From: Chloroflexota bacterium | GTDB taxonomy: Bacteria > Chloroflexota > Anaerolineae > JAAEKA01 | DNA: 61,125 nucleotides | NCBI GenBank assembly: GCA_034717495.1 | Contig: JAYELL010000114.1 | Span: forward strand, 1-61,125 | Direction of reading: 5' to 3' | In this document: piece after piece, positions 35,713 through 44,865 of the stretch | How positions within the stretch are numbered: the stretch's first letter is position 1 | How the letters are laid out: each line of letters begins with the position of its first letter | The notes under the pieces: generated by a model | Seen by the model: only the letters and a program-made list of their open reading frames with translations | The model's database searches: none | Told to the model about the DNA's origin: nothing | Translations under genes and position numbers: made by a program

Positions 35713-36801
35713 TTATTCCAGAACCAGTTTTTCATCCACCAGGCGTTCCCTTACGAAACGCCCCTCGGTAATGAAGCGAAAGTGGGCCGCGTCGAGCCGG
35801 TACTCCATATCCACGGCGTTGCGGCCAGCCCGGTTCTTCTCCACAGTCATCACAACCCAACCGCGCATGGCGTCGGCCATCCCGGGGTTGTAGACCATAT
35901 GCTCGCGGCTGACAATGGCCCATTTGTTGTTGAGGATCAGTCCGACATCGGCCTCGTATTGCAATGCAGAGCTGCCGCGCAGGTCGCTCAGACGCATACG
36001 CTTTGATTTCAGGCCGATCCGGTCGGAAGCCGCGATCGCGACGACCTGGACTCCCAGCGCCATGGCCAGCTCCTTCAGCCCCTGGGTCAGGTGGGTGGTG
36101 ACCTCGGTTTCAGGTTGAAGGGTTGCCCAGTTGACCGGGATTTTCTGCAGGTAGTCCACCACCACCACTAGCTGCCCGGTGCCCGCCCTGGCAGCGTCAT
36201 TCACCCAGCGCCGAACATCGTCAAGGGTCGAAGTATCGCCGCTGGCCTTGACCAGGATCAAACGATCGCCGTAATCGGCCATCGTTTCAACCACCGGGCG
36301 GTAGCGCGGGGTCATCTGGAGGCGGTTGATCAGCCCGGCACCTGTGCTAGCGTCCTGGGCCATCTGGGCCAGGCGGCGCAGGGTGAGCGCCTGGTCGCCA
36401 TCCCCTCGTTCGGCGCTCTCCAGGCAAAGCAGACGGGACATGAGGTGGTCCCGGTCGTGTTCGTAGCAGATATACATGGCGCGCGCGTTCGGGTTGGATC
36501 GCACGATATTGCGAGCCATCTGCAGGCCGAAAATGGTCTTGCCGACGCCAAAGGCGCCGCCGATGATCAGCAACTCACCCCGCCGCATACCACCGTTGAG
36601 GATATCATCCAGGGGATCGAAGCCGGTGGGCAACGAGATGTAGCGCGAGGTCTCGCCGCGCGCGGCTTCCTCTTCAACCCGGGTCATCACCTCTGCCAGG
36701 GTGGCTGGCCCGGTGCGTTCCATTTCAATGATATGGGGCGAGTGATGGCGAGCCTCCAGCACGATTCCGTCGCCTGAGCCGCCGCCTCCAGGATCTGTCA
36801 T
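35713..36801 (-). CDS. DnaB/KaiC-like RecA-fold ATPase in the Tad locus
   Basis: 362 residues. Walker A GGAFGVGKT (81-89, Lys88), Walker B LVVVVDYLQ (Asp216) and the C-terminal block LRGSSALQYEADVGLIL match the RecA-like core of DnaB helicases (which have LRGSGALEQDADV). The DnaB N-terminal primase-binding domain is lacking. The reading frame is free of membrane segments. Hexameric translocase or KaiC-like regulatory activity is possible. It sits between TadA and the NERD protein, with gaps of 56 and 90 bases, and shares their strand. It is not a known part of Tad systems. Confidence 0.8.
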   Translation of the reverse strand: MTDPGGGGSGDGIVLEARHHSPHIIEMERTGPATLAEVMTRVEEEAARGETSRYISLPTGFDPLDDILNGGMRRGELLIIGGAFGVGKTIFGLQMARNIVRSNPNARAMYICYEHDRDHLMSRLLCLESAERGDGDQALTLRRLAQMAQDASTGAGLINRLQMTPRYRPVVETMADYGDRLILVKASGDTSTLDDVRRWVNDAARAGTGQLVVVVDYLQKIPVNWATLQPETEVTTHLTQGLKELAMALGVQVVAIAASDRIGLKSKRMRLSDLRGSSALQYEADVGLILNNKWAIVSREHMVYNPGMADAMRGWVVMTVEKNRAGRNAVDMEYRLDAAHFRFITEGRFVRERLVDEKLVLE

Positions 36802-36857
36802 AACGTCGTATCCACCTTCAACAATCTGTGGGATCCATGGTTAGCTGTCAATAAAGC

Positions 36858-38207
36858 TCACCAGCGTCGTTTCTGCTGCACTGGTGAGAAGGTGCTCGGC
36901 GGAACCGAGAGACCTTCCGCCTGAATCTTGTCCATGAACTTGGGGCGCACGCCGGTGGCGGTGAAATGGCCCTCCACCTTGCCGTTTTTTACACCGCTTT
37001 GCACGTAACGGAAGATGTCCTGCATTACAATGACATCTCCCTCCATGCCCTGCACCTCAGTGATCTGTACCACGCGCCGGGTACCGTCCACCAGGCGATC
37101 CAGGTGCACGATAAGGTCGAAGGCCGAGGCGATCTGCTCGCGCACAGCCTTTAGCGGCAGGTCCATGCCAGCCATGAGTACCATGGTCTCGACGCGATGC
37201 AGCGTATCGCGCGGGCTGTTGGAGTGGGCAGTGGTCAGAGAGCCGTCGTGGCCAGTATTCATGGCCTGCAGCATGTCCAGGGCTTCCCCACCACGCACCT
37301 CACCGACCACGATGCGGTCGGGACGCATGCGCAACGAATTGATCACCAGTTGGCGGATCCTCACCTCCCCTTTGCCTTCCACGTTGGCCGGCCGCGCTTC
37401 CAGGCGGACCAGGTGGCGCTGGTGGAGCTGCAACTCGGCTGCATCCTCGATAGTGACGATACGCTCGCCGTCGGGTAGAAAGCTGGAAAGCACATTGAGC
37501 AGGGTGGTTTTTCCGGTGCTGGTGCCACCCGACACCACGAAATTCAAGCGGGCCTGGACACAGGTGCGCAGAAAGTCGAGCCACTCCCGTGGCAAAGTGT
37601 CCAGGCGCACCATGTCCTCGCCGGTGAAAGCGGCGCGAGAGAATTTACGGATGCTGATGCATGGTCCCATCAATGACAGGGGTGGGATGATGACATTGAC
37701 GCGCGAGCCATCGGGCATACGTGCATCGACCATGGGGCTGCTCTCGTCCACTCGCCGGCCCAGGGGAGAGACAATGCGATCGATGATTCGCATCAACTCC
37801 TGGTCATCACGAAAACTCAGATCCGTTTCCTGCAAAATGCCATTGCGTTCGATGTAGATCTGATTCGGCCCGTTAACCAGGACTTCGGTGATGCTCTCGT
37901 CGCGCATGAGCGGCTCCAGCACGCCGAAACCCAGGATGTCGGACACGATCTTCTCGAAGAATTCTGCTCGCTCCGTGCGGCTAAGGGGTAACCCTTCATC
38001 GACGATGACTTCGTTGAAGATACGTTCGAGGGCCCGGCGGACCTCGTCGGGATTCTCCGAGGTGACCGCGGGACTCAACTCCGACAGCAGTCGTCGTTGC
38101 ACACGGTCGCGCACCTGGTTATAGGCGCCGTTATCATTCAGTGGGGAGCCGTAAGCCCGCGAACGCGAACTATTGACCCGGGGTGAGTTTCGTTTAAGGT
38201 TGACCAT
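36858..38207 (-). CDS. tadA: Tad secretion ATPase TadA/CpaF
   Basis: 449 residues. Walker A GGTSTGKTT (227-235, Lys233), the Asp box TIEDAAEL, the Walker B region RPDRIVVGEVRGGEA and the His box TGHDGSLTTAHSNS are complete. The N-terminal domain (LGFGVLEPLMRDESITEVLVNG) is that of VirB11/CpaF-type ATPases. It forms a hexameric motor in the cytoplasm that powers both extension and retraction of Flp pili. AGGAA precedes the ATG by five to six bases. Confidence 0.95.
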   Translation of the reverse strand: MVNLKRNSPRVNSSRSRAYGSPLNDNGAYNQVRDRVQRRLLSELSPAVTSENPDEVRRALERIFNEVIVDEGLPLSRTERAEFFEKIVSDILGFGVLEPLMRDESITEVLVNGPNQIYIERNGILQETDLSFRDDQELMRIIDRIVSPLGRRVDESSPMVDARMPDGSRVNVIIPPLSLMGPCISIRKFSRAAFTGEDMVRLDTLPREWLDFLRTCVQARLNFVVSGGTSTGKTTLLNVLSSFLPDGERIVTIEDAAELQLHQRHLVRLEARPANVEGKGEVRIRQLVINSLRMRPDRIVVGEVRGGEALDMLQAMNTGHDGSLTTAHSNSPRDTLHRVETMVLMAGMDLPLKAVREQIASAFDLIVHLDRLVDGTRRVVQITEVQGMEGDVIVMQDIFRYVQSGVKNGKVEGHFTATGVRPKFMDKIQAEGLSVPPSTFSPVQQKRRW

Positions 38208-38232
38208 TTAGATTCCTATCGTTTCAATACTG

Positions 38233-40149
38233 TTACTTGATCCACACCGGGTTGTACTCGTCCCAGGTGGTGCTGCTGACCTTGGTCCACAGGCGCATAT
38301 CATCGGCGTCGATGACGTAGATCTGCTTGGTGCCCTCGCGGTTGGACCAGAATACGATGTGCTGGCCGTCCGATGACCAGGAGGGATGTTTATCCCACTC
38401 CCAGTCGTTATGAGTCAGGTTCCATTGCTCGGTGCCATCCTGCGAGTTGGCGATCCAGATGTCGTCGCTGGTCTTGTTCTGGCTGACGAAGGCGATGCGC
38501 CGGCCATCGGGGGACCAGACCGGGTCATAGGCCACCTTGGTCAATCCCTGGGAGATCTTCCAGGTGGGCAAGATATCCTGGACGCCGCCGGGTGGCGGCT
38601 GGCACTGGGCGTAGACGGCCGGATAATCATCGTCGCCGGTCTGGATGGTATAAGTGCGGCAGTTGCCGTCAGGCGACCAGGTTTCCCGCTCGCGCACCAG
38701 TTCGTACATCTCCTTCAGTTCGGGAGCATCGCCCAGATAGGTACGCCCGGTGCCGTCACCGTTCATGACCCACCAGCCTCTCTGTTCCGGTTTGTCGGCC
38801 CGGAAGAGGATTTTGCCCCGGTAGCGCTGGACGAGCGCTTCTGCCGAGAGTGGTGTGGGCGTCGGCGCTGGCGGTGCAGTCGGTCGCGGCGTGGGCGTGG
38901 GCGTCGCTGTCGGCGTGGCTGTCGGCGTCGCTGTGGGGGTGCTGGTGGGTGTTACACAGGCTACCGCTTCCTCGAAACGGGAGCAGGCCAGCGTATTGTC
39001 GTCCACCGGCAACTCCTGGCACCCCTTGCGATACTGTTCGTAGGCATCGTTGCAGTTGCCGGCAGCGCGGAATCGGTCACCACTGCCCACATAGGCATCG
39101 TAGAGGGTGTTGAGGGCCAGCCCATCCAGGTAGCCTGGGTTCAGGTCGTAGACGGAACGCAGCAAGGGCAGCGCCTGGTCCACCTGATCGTTGTCGAAGC
39201 GCTCCTTGCCCACGAGGAAACGGCTGGCCAGGTCGCGCTGCAGGGATGCCTCGGCAGCCTTGGGGCGCAGCACCAGCGTTTTTTCGAAGTGCTCCAGCGC
39301 CACGGGCAACTGGGACACCTGGGGCGGGACCTGGATGACAATCTCCTGGCCCAGTGCCAGATGACAATCGGCCAGGTAGCGCTCGACCTTGGGACGCTGA
39401 TAGTCAAGGTCGGTGTTGCGCACCTGTTCCAGCTTGACCAGCGCCTCCTGGCAGTGTCCGGCCTGGGCCAGGACCGCACCTTCCTGGAAGTTCTGGATCA
39501 TTTTCTGGCGCTTTTTGATCTGTTGCAGGTATGTCTCCAAGTCGGCGTTTCGCCAGCCAGGATAACGTTCCTGCAAATCCAAAAAGGCCAGTTGCGCTGC
39601 CGTGAGTTCTCCCTCATTCAAGCTGGCTATGGCATTCTCAAGAAGGCCCCTGCGTTCCTGGCCGATGGTTATTTCATTCAGCAGTTCGGCTGCACCTGGG
39701 TATTCGGGCGCTTCCGCCAGCAGTTCGTTGAGGGTTGTTTGTGCCAGGTCGTAATCTTCGTTTTCGACACCCGTCTCTGCCCTGCTGAACAGTGATTGAC
39801 GCCGTATCCTGTCCTGTTGCGCTTGCTGCCAGGGAATGAGTTGACTGTTAACCAGGTTGATACCCTGGTAAACCATAAAAACAAGCAAGGCCAGAATGAG
39901 CCCGCGCACCAGCCATTTGCGCCAGGGGAAGGTAGAGCGTTTGGGCCGTACCCGCACAGCGCTGTCCAGTTTGGCCTTGAAGCGCGCTTCCGCCAACATC
40001 TGTTCTACCGAGCTATCGTCCGGATACTGCTGCGCCAGGGCCTCAAAGCAGCGAATAGCCTCCTGCCAGCGGCCTGCCTGCAGATGGGCCATGCCCTGGC
40101 TATAGAGGGGATCGTCGTATCCCAGGTTTTGTCCGGAAGCTATCGTCAC
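38233..40149 (-). CDS. TPR / Thr-Pro linker / PD40 membrane protein of the Tad locus
   Basis: 638 residues from GTG at 40149. Residues 1-50 hold one TPR (YSQGMAHLQAGRWQEAIRCFEAL), then a membrane segment (about 78-98). Outside it come several further TPR-like helical repeats (to about 390), a Thr-Pro linker of TPTATPT units (about 402-435) and a PD40/TolB-like propeller (DPVWSPDGRR, HPSWSSDGQH, NPVWIK at the end). The ending and linker mirror the protein at 12590. It lies 25 bases before tadA and 28 after tadC. The propeller may bind peptidoglycan or a protein partner, as in TolB. It is not a standard Tad protein. Confidence 0.75.
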   Translation of the reverse strand: MTIASGQNLGYDDPLYSQGMAHLQAGRWQEAIRCFEALAQQYPDDSSVEQMLAEARFKAKLDSAVRVRPKRSTFPWRKWLVRGLILALLVFMVYQGINLVNSQLIPWQQAQQDRIRRQSLFSRAETGVENEDYDLAQTTLNELLAEAPEYPGAAELLNEITIGQERRGLLENAIASLNEGELTAAQLAFLDLQERYPGWRNADLETYLQQIKKRQKMIQNFQEGAVLAQAGHCQEALVKLEQVRNTDLDYQRPKVERYLADCHLALGQEIVIQVPPQVSQLPVALEHFEKTLVLRPKAAEASLQRDLASRFLVGKERFDNDQVDQALPLLRSVYDLNPGYLDGLALNTLYDAYVGSGDRFRAAGNCNDAYEQYRKGCQELPVDDNTLACSRFEEAVACVTPTSTPTATPTATPTATPTPTPRPTAPPAPTPTPLSAEALVQRYRGKILFRADKPEQRGWWVMNGDGTGRTYLGDAPELKEMYELVRERETWSPDGNCRTYTIQTGDDDYPAVYAQCQPPPGGVQDILPTWKISQGLTKVAYDPVWSPDGRRIAFVSQNKTSDDIWIANSQDGTEQWNLTHNDWEWDKHPSWSSDGQHIVFWSNREGTKQIYVIDADDMRLWTKVSSTTWDEYNPVWIK

Positions 40150-40177
40150 GGGATGTCCTTGATTGTCAGCTTCTCAT

Positions 40178-41125
40178 TTAGCCGCCGCCGAGGGTGCGGA
40201 AGAGATCGATAAAGGCTGGGATGGTGGGACCCAGGATCACCACCAACATGGCTGGAAAGATGAACAGCGCCAGGGGGATAACCATCTTGACGCCCGCCTG
40301 GCGGGCCAACTCCTCGGCTCGCTGGCGCCGTTTGACCCGCATCTGGGCCGCCTGGGTATGCAGCACCTCCGCAATGCTGACTCCCAGGGTGCTGGACTGG
40401 ATCAACACGGCCACAAAGGTACGCAGGTCCTGCACGCCGGTACGTTCCACCATGCGCTGCAGGGCCACGTTGCGGGAGGTACCCATGCGCATTTCAGCCA
40501 CGGCCCGGCGAAACTCCTGGGTCAGGGGGTTGTCCCAGCGCTCCCCTACCCGCAACAGAGCCGATTCAAAGGCCAGGCCGGCTTCCACGCCGATGGTCAA
40601 CATATCCAGGGCATCGGGCAAAGCCCGCTGGATCTGGTACTGGCGCTTGCGCACTCTCCGTTTGAGCCAGTAGGTCACCAGCAGATAGCCCATGACCGCC
40701 ATGGCCAGGCTGAACAACAATGACCGGGTGAAACCCTGATTGCGGTTCACCAACAGGAACGCGCCCACTGCCATCAGCAGCGCCACCAGCACACGCAGGC
40801 CCATAAAATCGAGGGCGGTCATGCTGCCCGGGTTACCCGCCATGACCAGCTGGTGCTGGATGGCAGGGATAGACCCCTGGGGCAATATGCGTCCCAGCAG
40901 GCTCAACCCACTGCGGGCAGGGGGCAGGATCACCCGGCTGACGAAGGGCTGGCTCATCTCCCCTTCCAGCACCATGTCGGCCCGGTCCAGGTAATCCTCC
41001 AGTCGCTCCTCCACCTGCCTGGGTGGGCGCGCCGGTGCAAAGGCCATCCATACCAGAACCACCGCCAGGGCAACCAGGGCGGCAAACAAAAAGGGGGAAA
41101 CCAGGCCAGCAAATTCCGTTAACAT
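40178..41125 (-). CDS. tadC: Tad platform protein TadC
   Basis: 315 residues with the type II secretion F-like domain: a long cytoplasmic region (IQRALPDALDMLTIGVEAGLAFESAL) between membrane segments and a C-terminal pair ending VVILGPTIPAFIDLF. GLAFESAL and the 'LG..iaevL..qa...R' pattern are diagnostic. It forms the inner-membrane platform with TadB. ATG at 41125. Confidence 0.92.
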   Translation of the reverse strand: MLTEFAGLVSPFLFAALVALAVVLVWMAFAPARPPRQVEERLEDYLDRADMVLEGEMSQPFVSRVILPPARSGLSLLGRILPQGSIPAIQHQLVMAGNPGSMTALDFMGLRVLVALLMAVGAFLLVNRNQGFTRSLLFSLAMAVMGYLLVTYWLKRRVRKRQYQIQRALPDALDMLTIGVEAGLAFESALLRVGERWDNPLTQEFRRAVAEMRMGTSRNVALQRMVERTGVQDLRTFVAVLIQSSTLGVSIAEVLHTQAAQMRVKRRQRAEELARQAGVKMVIPLALFIFPAMLVVILGPTIPAFIDLFRTLGGG

Positions 41126-41170
41126 TCGGCGTCTCAGATGATGGGCTAAGGGCGTTCTCTTAACTTTTTT

Positions 41171-42118
41171 TTACACGTCGATGTCCACGATACGGCGGAT
41201 AATCAGAAAACCGATGAGCTGCAGAATCAGGGCAGCCACCGGCAGCAGGCGGATCCAGCCGGGCTCAAACAGGCGGCTGATGTACATTGGCACGATGAGG
41301 AACATGGCCAGGCCGACGATGAAGGGCAGCGCAGCCAGCACATAGCCGGTGAAGCGCTGTTGAGCGGTCATGACCTGAACATCGCGCAGCAGGCGGATGC
41401 GGTCACGAACGGTGTAACTGATGGTGTCGAGAGTCTGGGCCAGGTTGCCACCTGTCTCATATTGGACGTTGATGGCGGTCACCACCATATCCCAGTCCAC
41501 ACTGCCGACGCGCTCGGCCATGTCGGAAAGGGCTCGCTGCATCGGTACGCCCAGGGTGATGGCCTGCATGACCCGGGAAAATTCCTTTGAGGCTGGCTCT
41601 GCCATCTCGTCCACCAGCAGGCCCATGGCCTGGGTCAGGCCGTAACCGGCCCGCAGGGCGCCTACCATCAAGGTGAGAATGTCCGGTATCTGCTCGGTGA
41701 AGGCCCTGCGGCGGCGGTTTTCCCGCACCCGCAGGTAAAAGAGAGGCAGGAACCCACCCAGGGCCGCCAGCACCAGGGCCAGCAGGACACCGCCGCGCCA
41801 CAGGCCGATCAGCAGGCCGGCCAGGGCCGCACCGAAAATGATCAGGAAATACTCGGCTGCCGTCATGGATATGTCGGCCCGGGTAAGCGACCCGGCAAGG
41901 CGGGGCCCAAAACCGAAACCGGCCAACGTACGATTCAGCGCCGGCAGGCGACTGCGTTGGCCCAGGTAGCCTTCCGCGCCGGTATCGAGGGTGCCGCTGT
42001 ATTCGGTCAGCCGTTCTTCCACCGGGTTGGCCGCGCCGAACATGCGCCAGAGGGCCATAAAGCCCATGAGCACGGAAAGTGCTACCAGCAATGAGACGAG
42101 TATTGGTCCAAATGTCAT
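41171..42118 (-). CDS. tadB: Tad platform protein TadB
   Basis: ATG at 42118 (315 residues; the frame is open further upstream to 42259). The T2SSF domain has FTEQIPDILTLMVGALRAGY, GLTQAMGLLVDEM and GVPMQRALSDMAERV, and ends with two membrane segments. It pairs with TadC in the platform. No ribosome binding site is visible before the start: the 34 bases between TadZ and TadB are taken up by an octamer repeat, so translation may depend on coupling or on another in-frame start (ATG at 42139). Confidence 0.92.
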   Translation of the reverse strand: MTFGPILVSLLVALSVLMGFMALWRMFGAANPVEERLTEYSGTLDTGAEGYLGQRSRLPALNRTLAGFGFGPRLAGSLTRADISMTAAEYFLIIFGAALAGLLIGLWRGGVLLALVLAALGGFLPLFYLRVRENRRRRAFTEQIPDILTLMVGALRAGYGLTQAMGLLVDEMAEPASKEFSRVMQAITLGVPMQRALSDMAERVGSVDWDMVVTAINVQYETGGNLAQTLDTISYTVRDRIRLLRDVQVMTAQQRFTGYVLAALPFIVGLAMFLIVPMYISRLFEPGWIRLLPVAALILQLIGFLIIRRIVDIDV

Positions 42119-42151
42119 GGTGACATGATGACACGATGACATATTGACATC
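42112..42151 (+). repeat. Octamer tandem repeat, copy 2, overlapping the tadB start
   Basis: Five 8-base units: ATGTCATG, GTGACATG, ATGACACG, ATGACATA, TTGACATC. It covers the tadB start codon and the region where its ribosome binding site should be. Confidence 0.75.
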
Positions 42152-42152
42152 A

Positions 42153-43415
42153 TCATGATTGTGATTCCACCGCTTTGGAGCGGCGGAAGAGGCGATCCAG
42201 GAAGCTGCTACCGGACTGAGTTTGCACGCCTTGCCAGGTGGGGTCCTCGCGCGCCACATCCTCGATCAGGCTTTGCGAGAAGCTCTTGAAGGAGCGGGCC
42301 AGCGAACTGCGGCCATGACTCATGGTCAGCGGCACGCCCCGGTTGACACTATGGGTGGCCAGCGCCTGGTCGTCGGGAATGCGCTGTTGAACCGATACCC
42401 GCAGGCGCTCTTCGATGTCGCTCACCGGTATGCCACCTTTCATGCTGGCACGGTTGAGTACCAGCCAGACCCGCTCGTCGGGATAACCCCGTTCATGGAG
42501 CAGGTCCATCATCAGGCGTGTGTTGCGCAGCCCCACCATTTCGGGCAGCACCGACATGACAATGCGGTCGGCGCCGTCCAGAAAGGCGAATGCCGTTTCA
42601 TCCATGGGCAGCCCCAGGTCCACGACTACCCAGGGAAACATGCGTTTGAGCAACGCCAGGATTTGCTGAACCTGCGGCAGCGAGATGGGGTTCGAAAGGT
42701 CAGCCGGCGGTGGCGCCAGCAGCACCTGGACGCCAGATACATGCGGCATCATAACGCCCATGATCAGGTCGGGGTCCAGCCTGGCCAACCGGGGCAACAG
42801 ATCCAACACCGTGCGCTGTCCGGGCAGATTCAGGGCGACATCGATGGCCGGGGCAGCATAATCGGCGTCCACCAGGGCGACCGGCTGACCGGTGACCTGG
42901 TGCAGGCTGATGGCGGTGTTGATGGCCAGGGTGGTGCGACCGGTACCCCCTTTGGGCGCACAGAAAACTACGCTGCGACCGGGCTGAATCTCCGTCCCAA
43001 TCTCACTATAGGCAGCCACGGCGGCGGGACGGCCAAGCAGCTGGCGCAAGGAAGCCTCCAGGTCCTCGGCCTGCAGCGGTTTAACCACAAAACCGCGGGC
43101 ACCGGCCAGCACCGCCTGCTGGGCCATTTCCATGGCATCGGCGGGCACCAGCATCAGGATGGCCGCACCGGGGGCCCGGGTCTGAAGCTGGCGGATCAAG
43201 CCGGCTACATCGGCGTTGCCCAGGGCATTGTCCAGCAGCACCACGTGGGGGATCAGGTCCTGGGCGCGCAGGGGAGCCAGATCCGGTTGGGATATCCAAT
43301 AAAGCCGGTACTCGCCGATTCGCCCGGTCAGGGCTTCAGTTACCTCGTCGCGAACGTTTTCTTCGACGCTGACAAGCAACATGCGAAGGGTTTCGCCTGG
43401 AATCAATCCTGCCAC
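42153..43415 (-). CDS. cpaE: Pilus assembly ATPase CpaE/TadZ with atypical Walker A
   Basis: GTG at 43415 follows GGAGAA (420 residues). Residues 10-125 form a receiver-like domain (HVVLLDNALGNADV, ILMLVPADAM, GFVVKPL) without the usual acidic pair, so probably not phosphorylated. Residues about 148-390 are a MinD/ParA-like domain: the deviant Walker A reads KGGTGRTT, with signature Lys155 present but Arg160 where the catalytic Lys normally stands. Walker A' LVDADYAAP and WVVVDLGLP follow. The family localises the Tad machine to the cell pole or envelope. Confidence 0.9.
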   Translation of the reverse strand: MAGLIPGETLRMLLVSVEENVRDEVTEALTGRIGEYRLYWISQPDLAPLRAQDLIPHVVLLDNALGNADVAGLIRQLQTRAPGAAILMLVPADAMEMAQQAVLAGARGFVVKPLQAEDLEASLRQLLGRPAAVAAYSEIGTEIQPGRSVVFCAPKGGTGRTTLAINTAISLHQVTGQPVALVDADYAAPAIDVALNLPGQRTVLDLLPRLARLDPDLIMGVMMPHVSGVQVLLAPPPADLSNPISLPQVQQILALLKRMFPWVVVDLGLPMDETAFAFLDGADRIVMSVLPEMVGLRNTRLMMDLLHERGYPDERVWLVLNRASMKGGIPVSDIEERLRVSVQQRIPDDQALATHSVNRGVPLTMSHGRSSLARSFKSFSQSLIEDVAREDPTWQGVQTQSGSSFLDRLFRRSKAVESQS

Positions 43416-43476
43416 GCCGGTTCTCCGTTAACCTGAATTAGCCAGAAACACGAAGGGGGTTGAAAAGACATAACGA

Positions 43477-44262
43477 TTATCGCCCCACGGCGTTGGGAAT
43501 CTCGTAACGGTCCAGCATGTAATCCACATCCACCGGTTCCGTCTCAAAGGGCCCCTCATCTCCGGGTGCCCGCACCACAATGTCGACGATACCGCCGGCA
43601 TCCTTGACATACTTGAGGGTCAACGCATCCTGGGGGGTAACGGTCAATAAAATGGCTTGCGGCGCGTTGCTCGTGCCACCGGTGGTGGTTTCTCCGCCGA
43701 CGATGGCAGCGATGGTCAGGTTCTGCAGAAGGTTAAAGGTTGCCTGCTCCGTGTCATCTCTGCCCTCGACGCCCCGGTCGGTGGGGAAGTCCAGCGAAAA
43801 GAGCAGATCGACGTGGTCTCCTGGCTTGAGGAACGCAATCCGGCTCATCAGGTCCTCGATGGGAAAAGCCATCAGCACCTCGCCGTCGGAGAGAACCAAA
43901 GCTATGCGCCCGTCGCCGGAGATGAGATTGGGATCGGCCAGGCGTTCAGCCAGCAACACCTCGCCGGGGACGAGATTGCCCAAGGTAATCTTGCCGATGG
44001 CATTCTCCAGGTCGTCCACATATCCCTCAGGTACGGCACCGGCCGGGACATCCCGTGCCTCCAGCATATCTGCCGTGAGCAGGGTACCCACCTCGATATT
44101 CTGGGTGGCCACCACCACCGGGCGCTCGGCACCGGCAACCAAGGGCCCTTGCCCGTCCGGGGTCTCGCTGAGCTGGTTCAGGGTCAGGAACGCGACAACG
44201 CCGGCCAGGATGGCCACCACCACGCCGGCCGTAAGCCACAGGCATCCACGAGTGCGCACCAT
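43477..44262 (-). CDS. cpaB: Flp pilus assembly protein CpaB/RcpC
   Basis: 261 residues. ATG at 44262 has AGGAG seven bases upstream. One N-terminal membrane segment (about 9-30) is followed by an SAF domain (VVVATQNIEVGTLLTADMLEARDVP and GKITLGNLVPGEVLL), then an RcpC domain (LKPGDHVDLLF, LLQNLTIAAIV, LTVTPQDALTLKYVKDAG). These are diagnostic of CpaB. The SAF fold resembles antifreeze/flagellar P-ring proteins and in Gram-negatives links to the secretin. No secretin (RcpA/CpaC) gene is present in the window, consistent with a single-membrane or atypical envelope. Confidence 0.92.
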   Translation of the reverse strand: MVRTRGCLWLTAGVVVAILAGVVAFLTLNQLSETPDGQGPLVAGAERPVVVATQNIEVGTLLTADMLEARDVPAGAVPEGYVDDLENAIGKITLGNLVPGEVLLAERLADPNLISGDGRIALVLSDGEVLMAFPIEDLMSRIAFLKPGDHVDLLFSLDFPTDRGVEGRDDTEQATFNLLQNLTIAAIVGGETTTGGTSNAPQAILLTVTPQDALTLKYVKDAGGIVDIVVRAPGDEGPFETEPVDVDYMLDRYEIPNAVGR

Positions 44263-44271
44263 ATAGTGCTC

Positions 44272-44712
44272 CTATTCTAGCCGCATGGTTGACCGGCTGC
44301 CCAGGGTCAGGCCGCTGGGCAAAAAGGGCTCGATCAAGCCGAAGAAAGGGTTGTAATCGTAGCGGATCTCCACGCTGATCTCGGCTGCGTTGGGCCTGGA
44401 CACGGTGACCGCCAACTGACCGGGATCCAGGGCGAGCGCTTTGGTACATGCTGCGACAACAACAGCGTGAGTGCCTGGACAGGTCTCATTGACCGATCCG
44501 CCGATAGCCGGAATATAGGTGCTGGGATCTGGACTCGACCGGCGCACTACCGACCAGCGCGCGCCCTCGCGCGCCACGTTGGTAACGCTGTTTTGGGAGA
44601 ATATGATAATGCCGAACTCGATAATCCCCAAAATCAGCAGGAATAGCACGAAAAAGACAATGGCGTATTCCACTAACTCCTGGCCGCCGTTATCTTTTCG
44701 ACACAAAGGCAT
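44272..44712 (-). CDS. tadE: TadE-like pseudopilin (first copy)
   Basis: ATG at 44712 has GGAGGG six bases upstream (146 residues). The leader MPLCRKDNGGQELVEYAIVF has the Gly before the mature end, Glu at position +5-like and a Flp-style EYA box. One membrane segment follows, then NVAREGARWSVV, the TadE signature. The C-terminal part is beta-rich. It lies between the pilin gene and cpaB. Confidence 0.88.
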   Translation of the reverse strand: MPLCRKDNGGQELVEYAIVFFVLFLLILGIIEFGIIIFSQNSVTNVAREGARWSVVRRSSPDPSTYIPAIGGSVNETCPGTHAVVVAACTKALALDPGQLAVTVSRPNAAEISVEIRYDYNPFFGLIEPFLPSGLTLGSRSTMRLE

Positions 44713-44865
44713 GGCATTCCCTCCGGATGCGGATATCAACGGTACCGCCCCCAGTATACCTGATATGGAATAGAGTTACAAGCCAAAAACAGGGGAACGC
44801 AGCCAAATGGCAGCGGCCTTGCAGATCGTGCCGCTGCCATTTGGTGCCTGAGGGCTTAACGCCGA

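Noticed and set aside
33778-36801. Defence system (NERD plus DnaB-like ATPase)
   Set aside because: The pair is embedded in the Tad locus with matching strand and gaps, so pilus-related function is the simpler reading.
38386-39795. A 469-residue open frame on the plus strand
   Set aside because: Antisense to the TPR/PD40 gene; composition and low-complexity stretch show it to be a shadow.
42222-43436. A 404-residue open frame on the plus strand
   Set aside because: Antisense to cpaE, which has clear family motifs.
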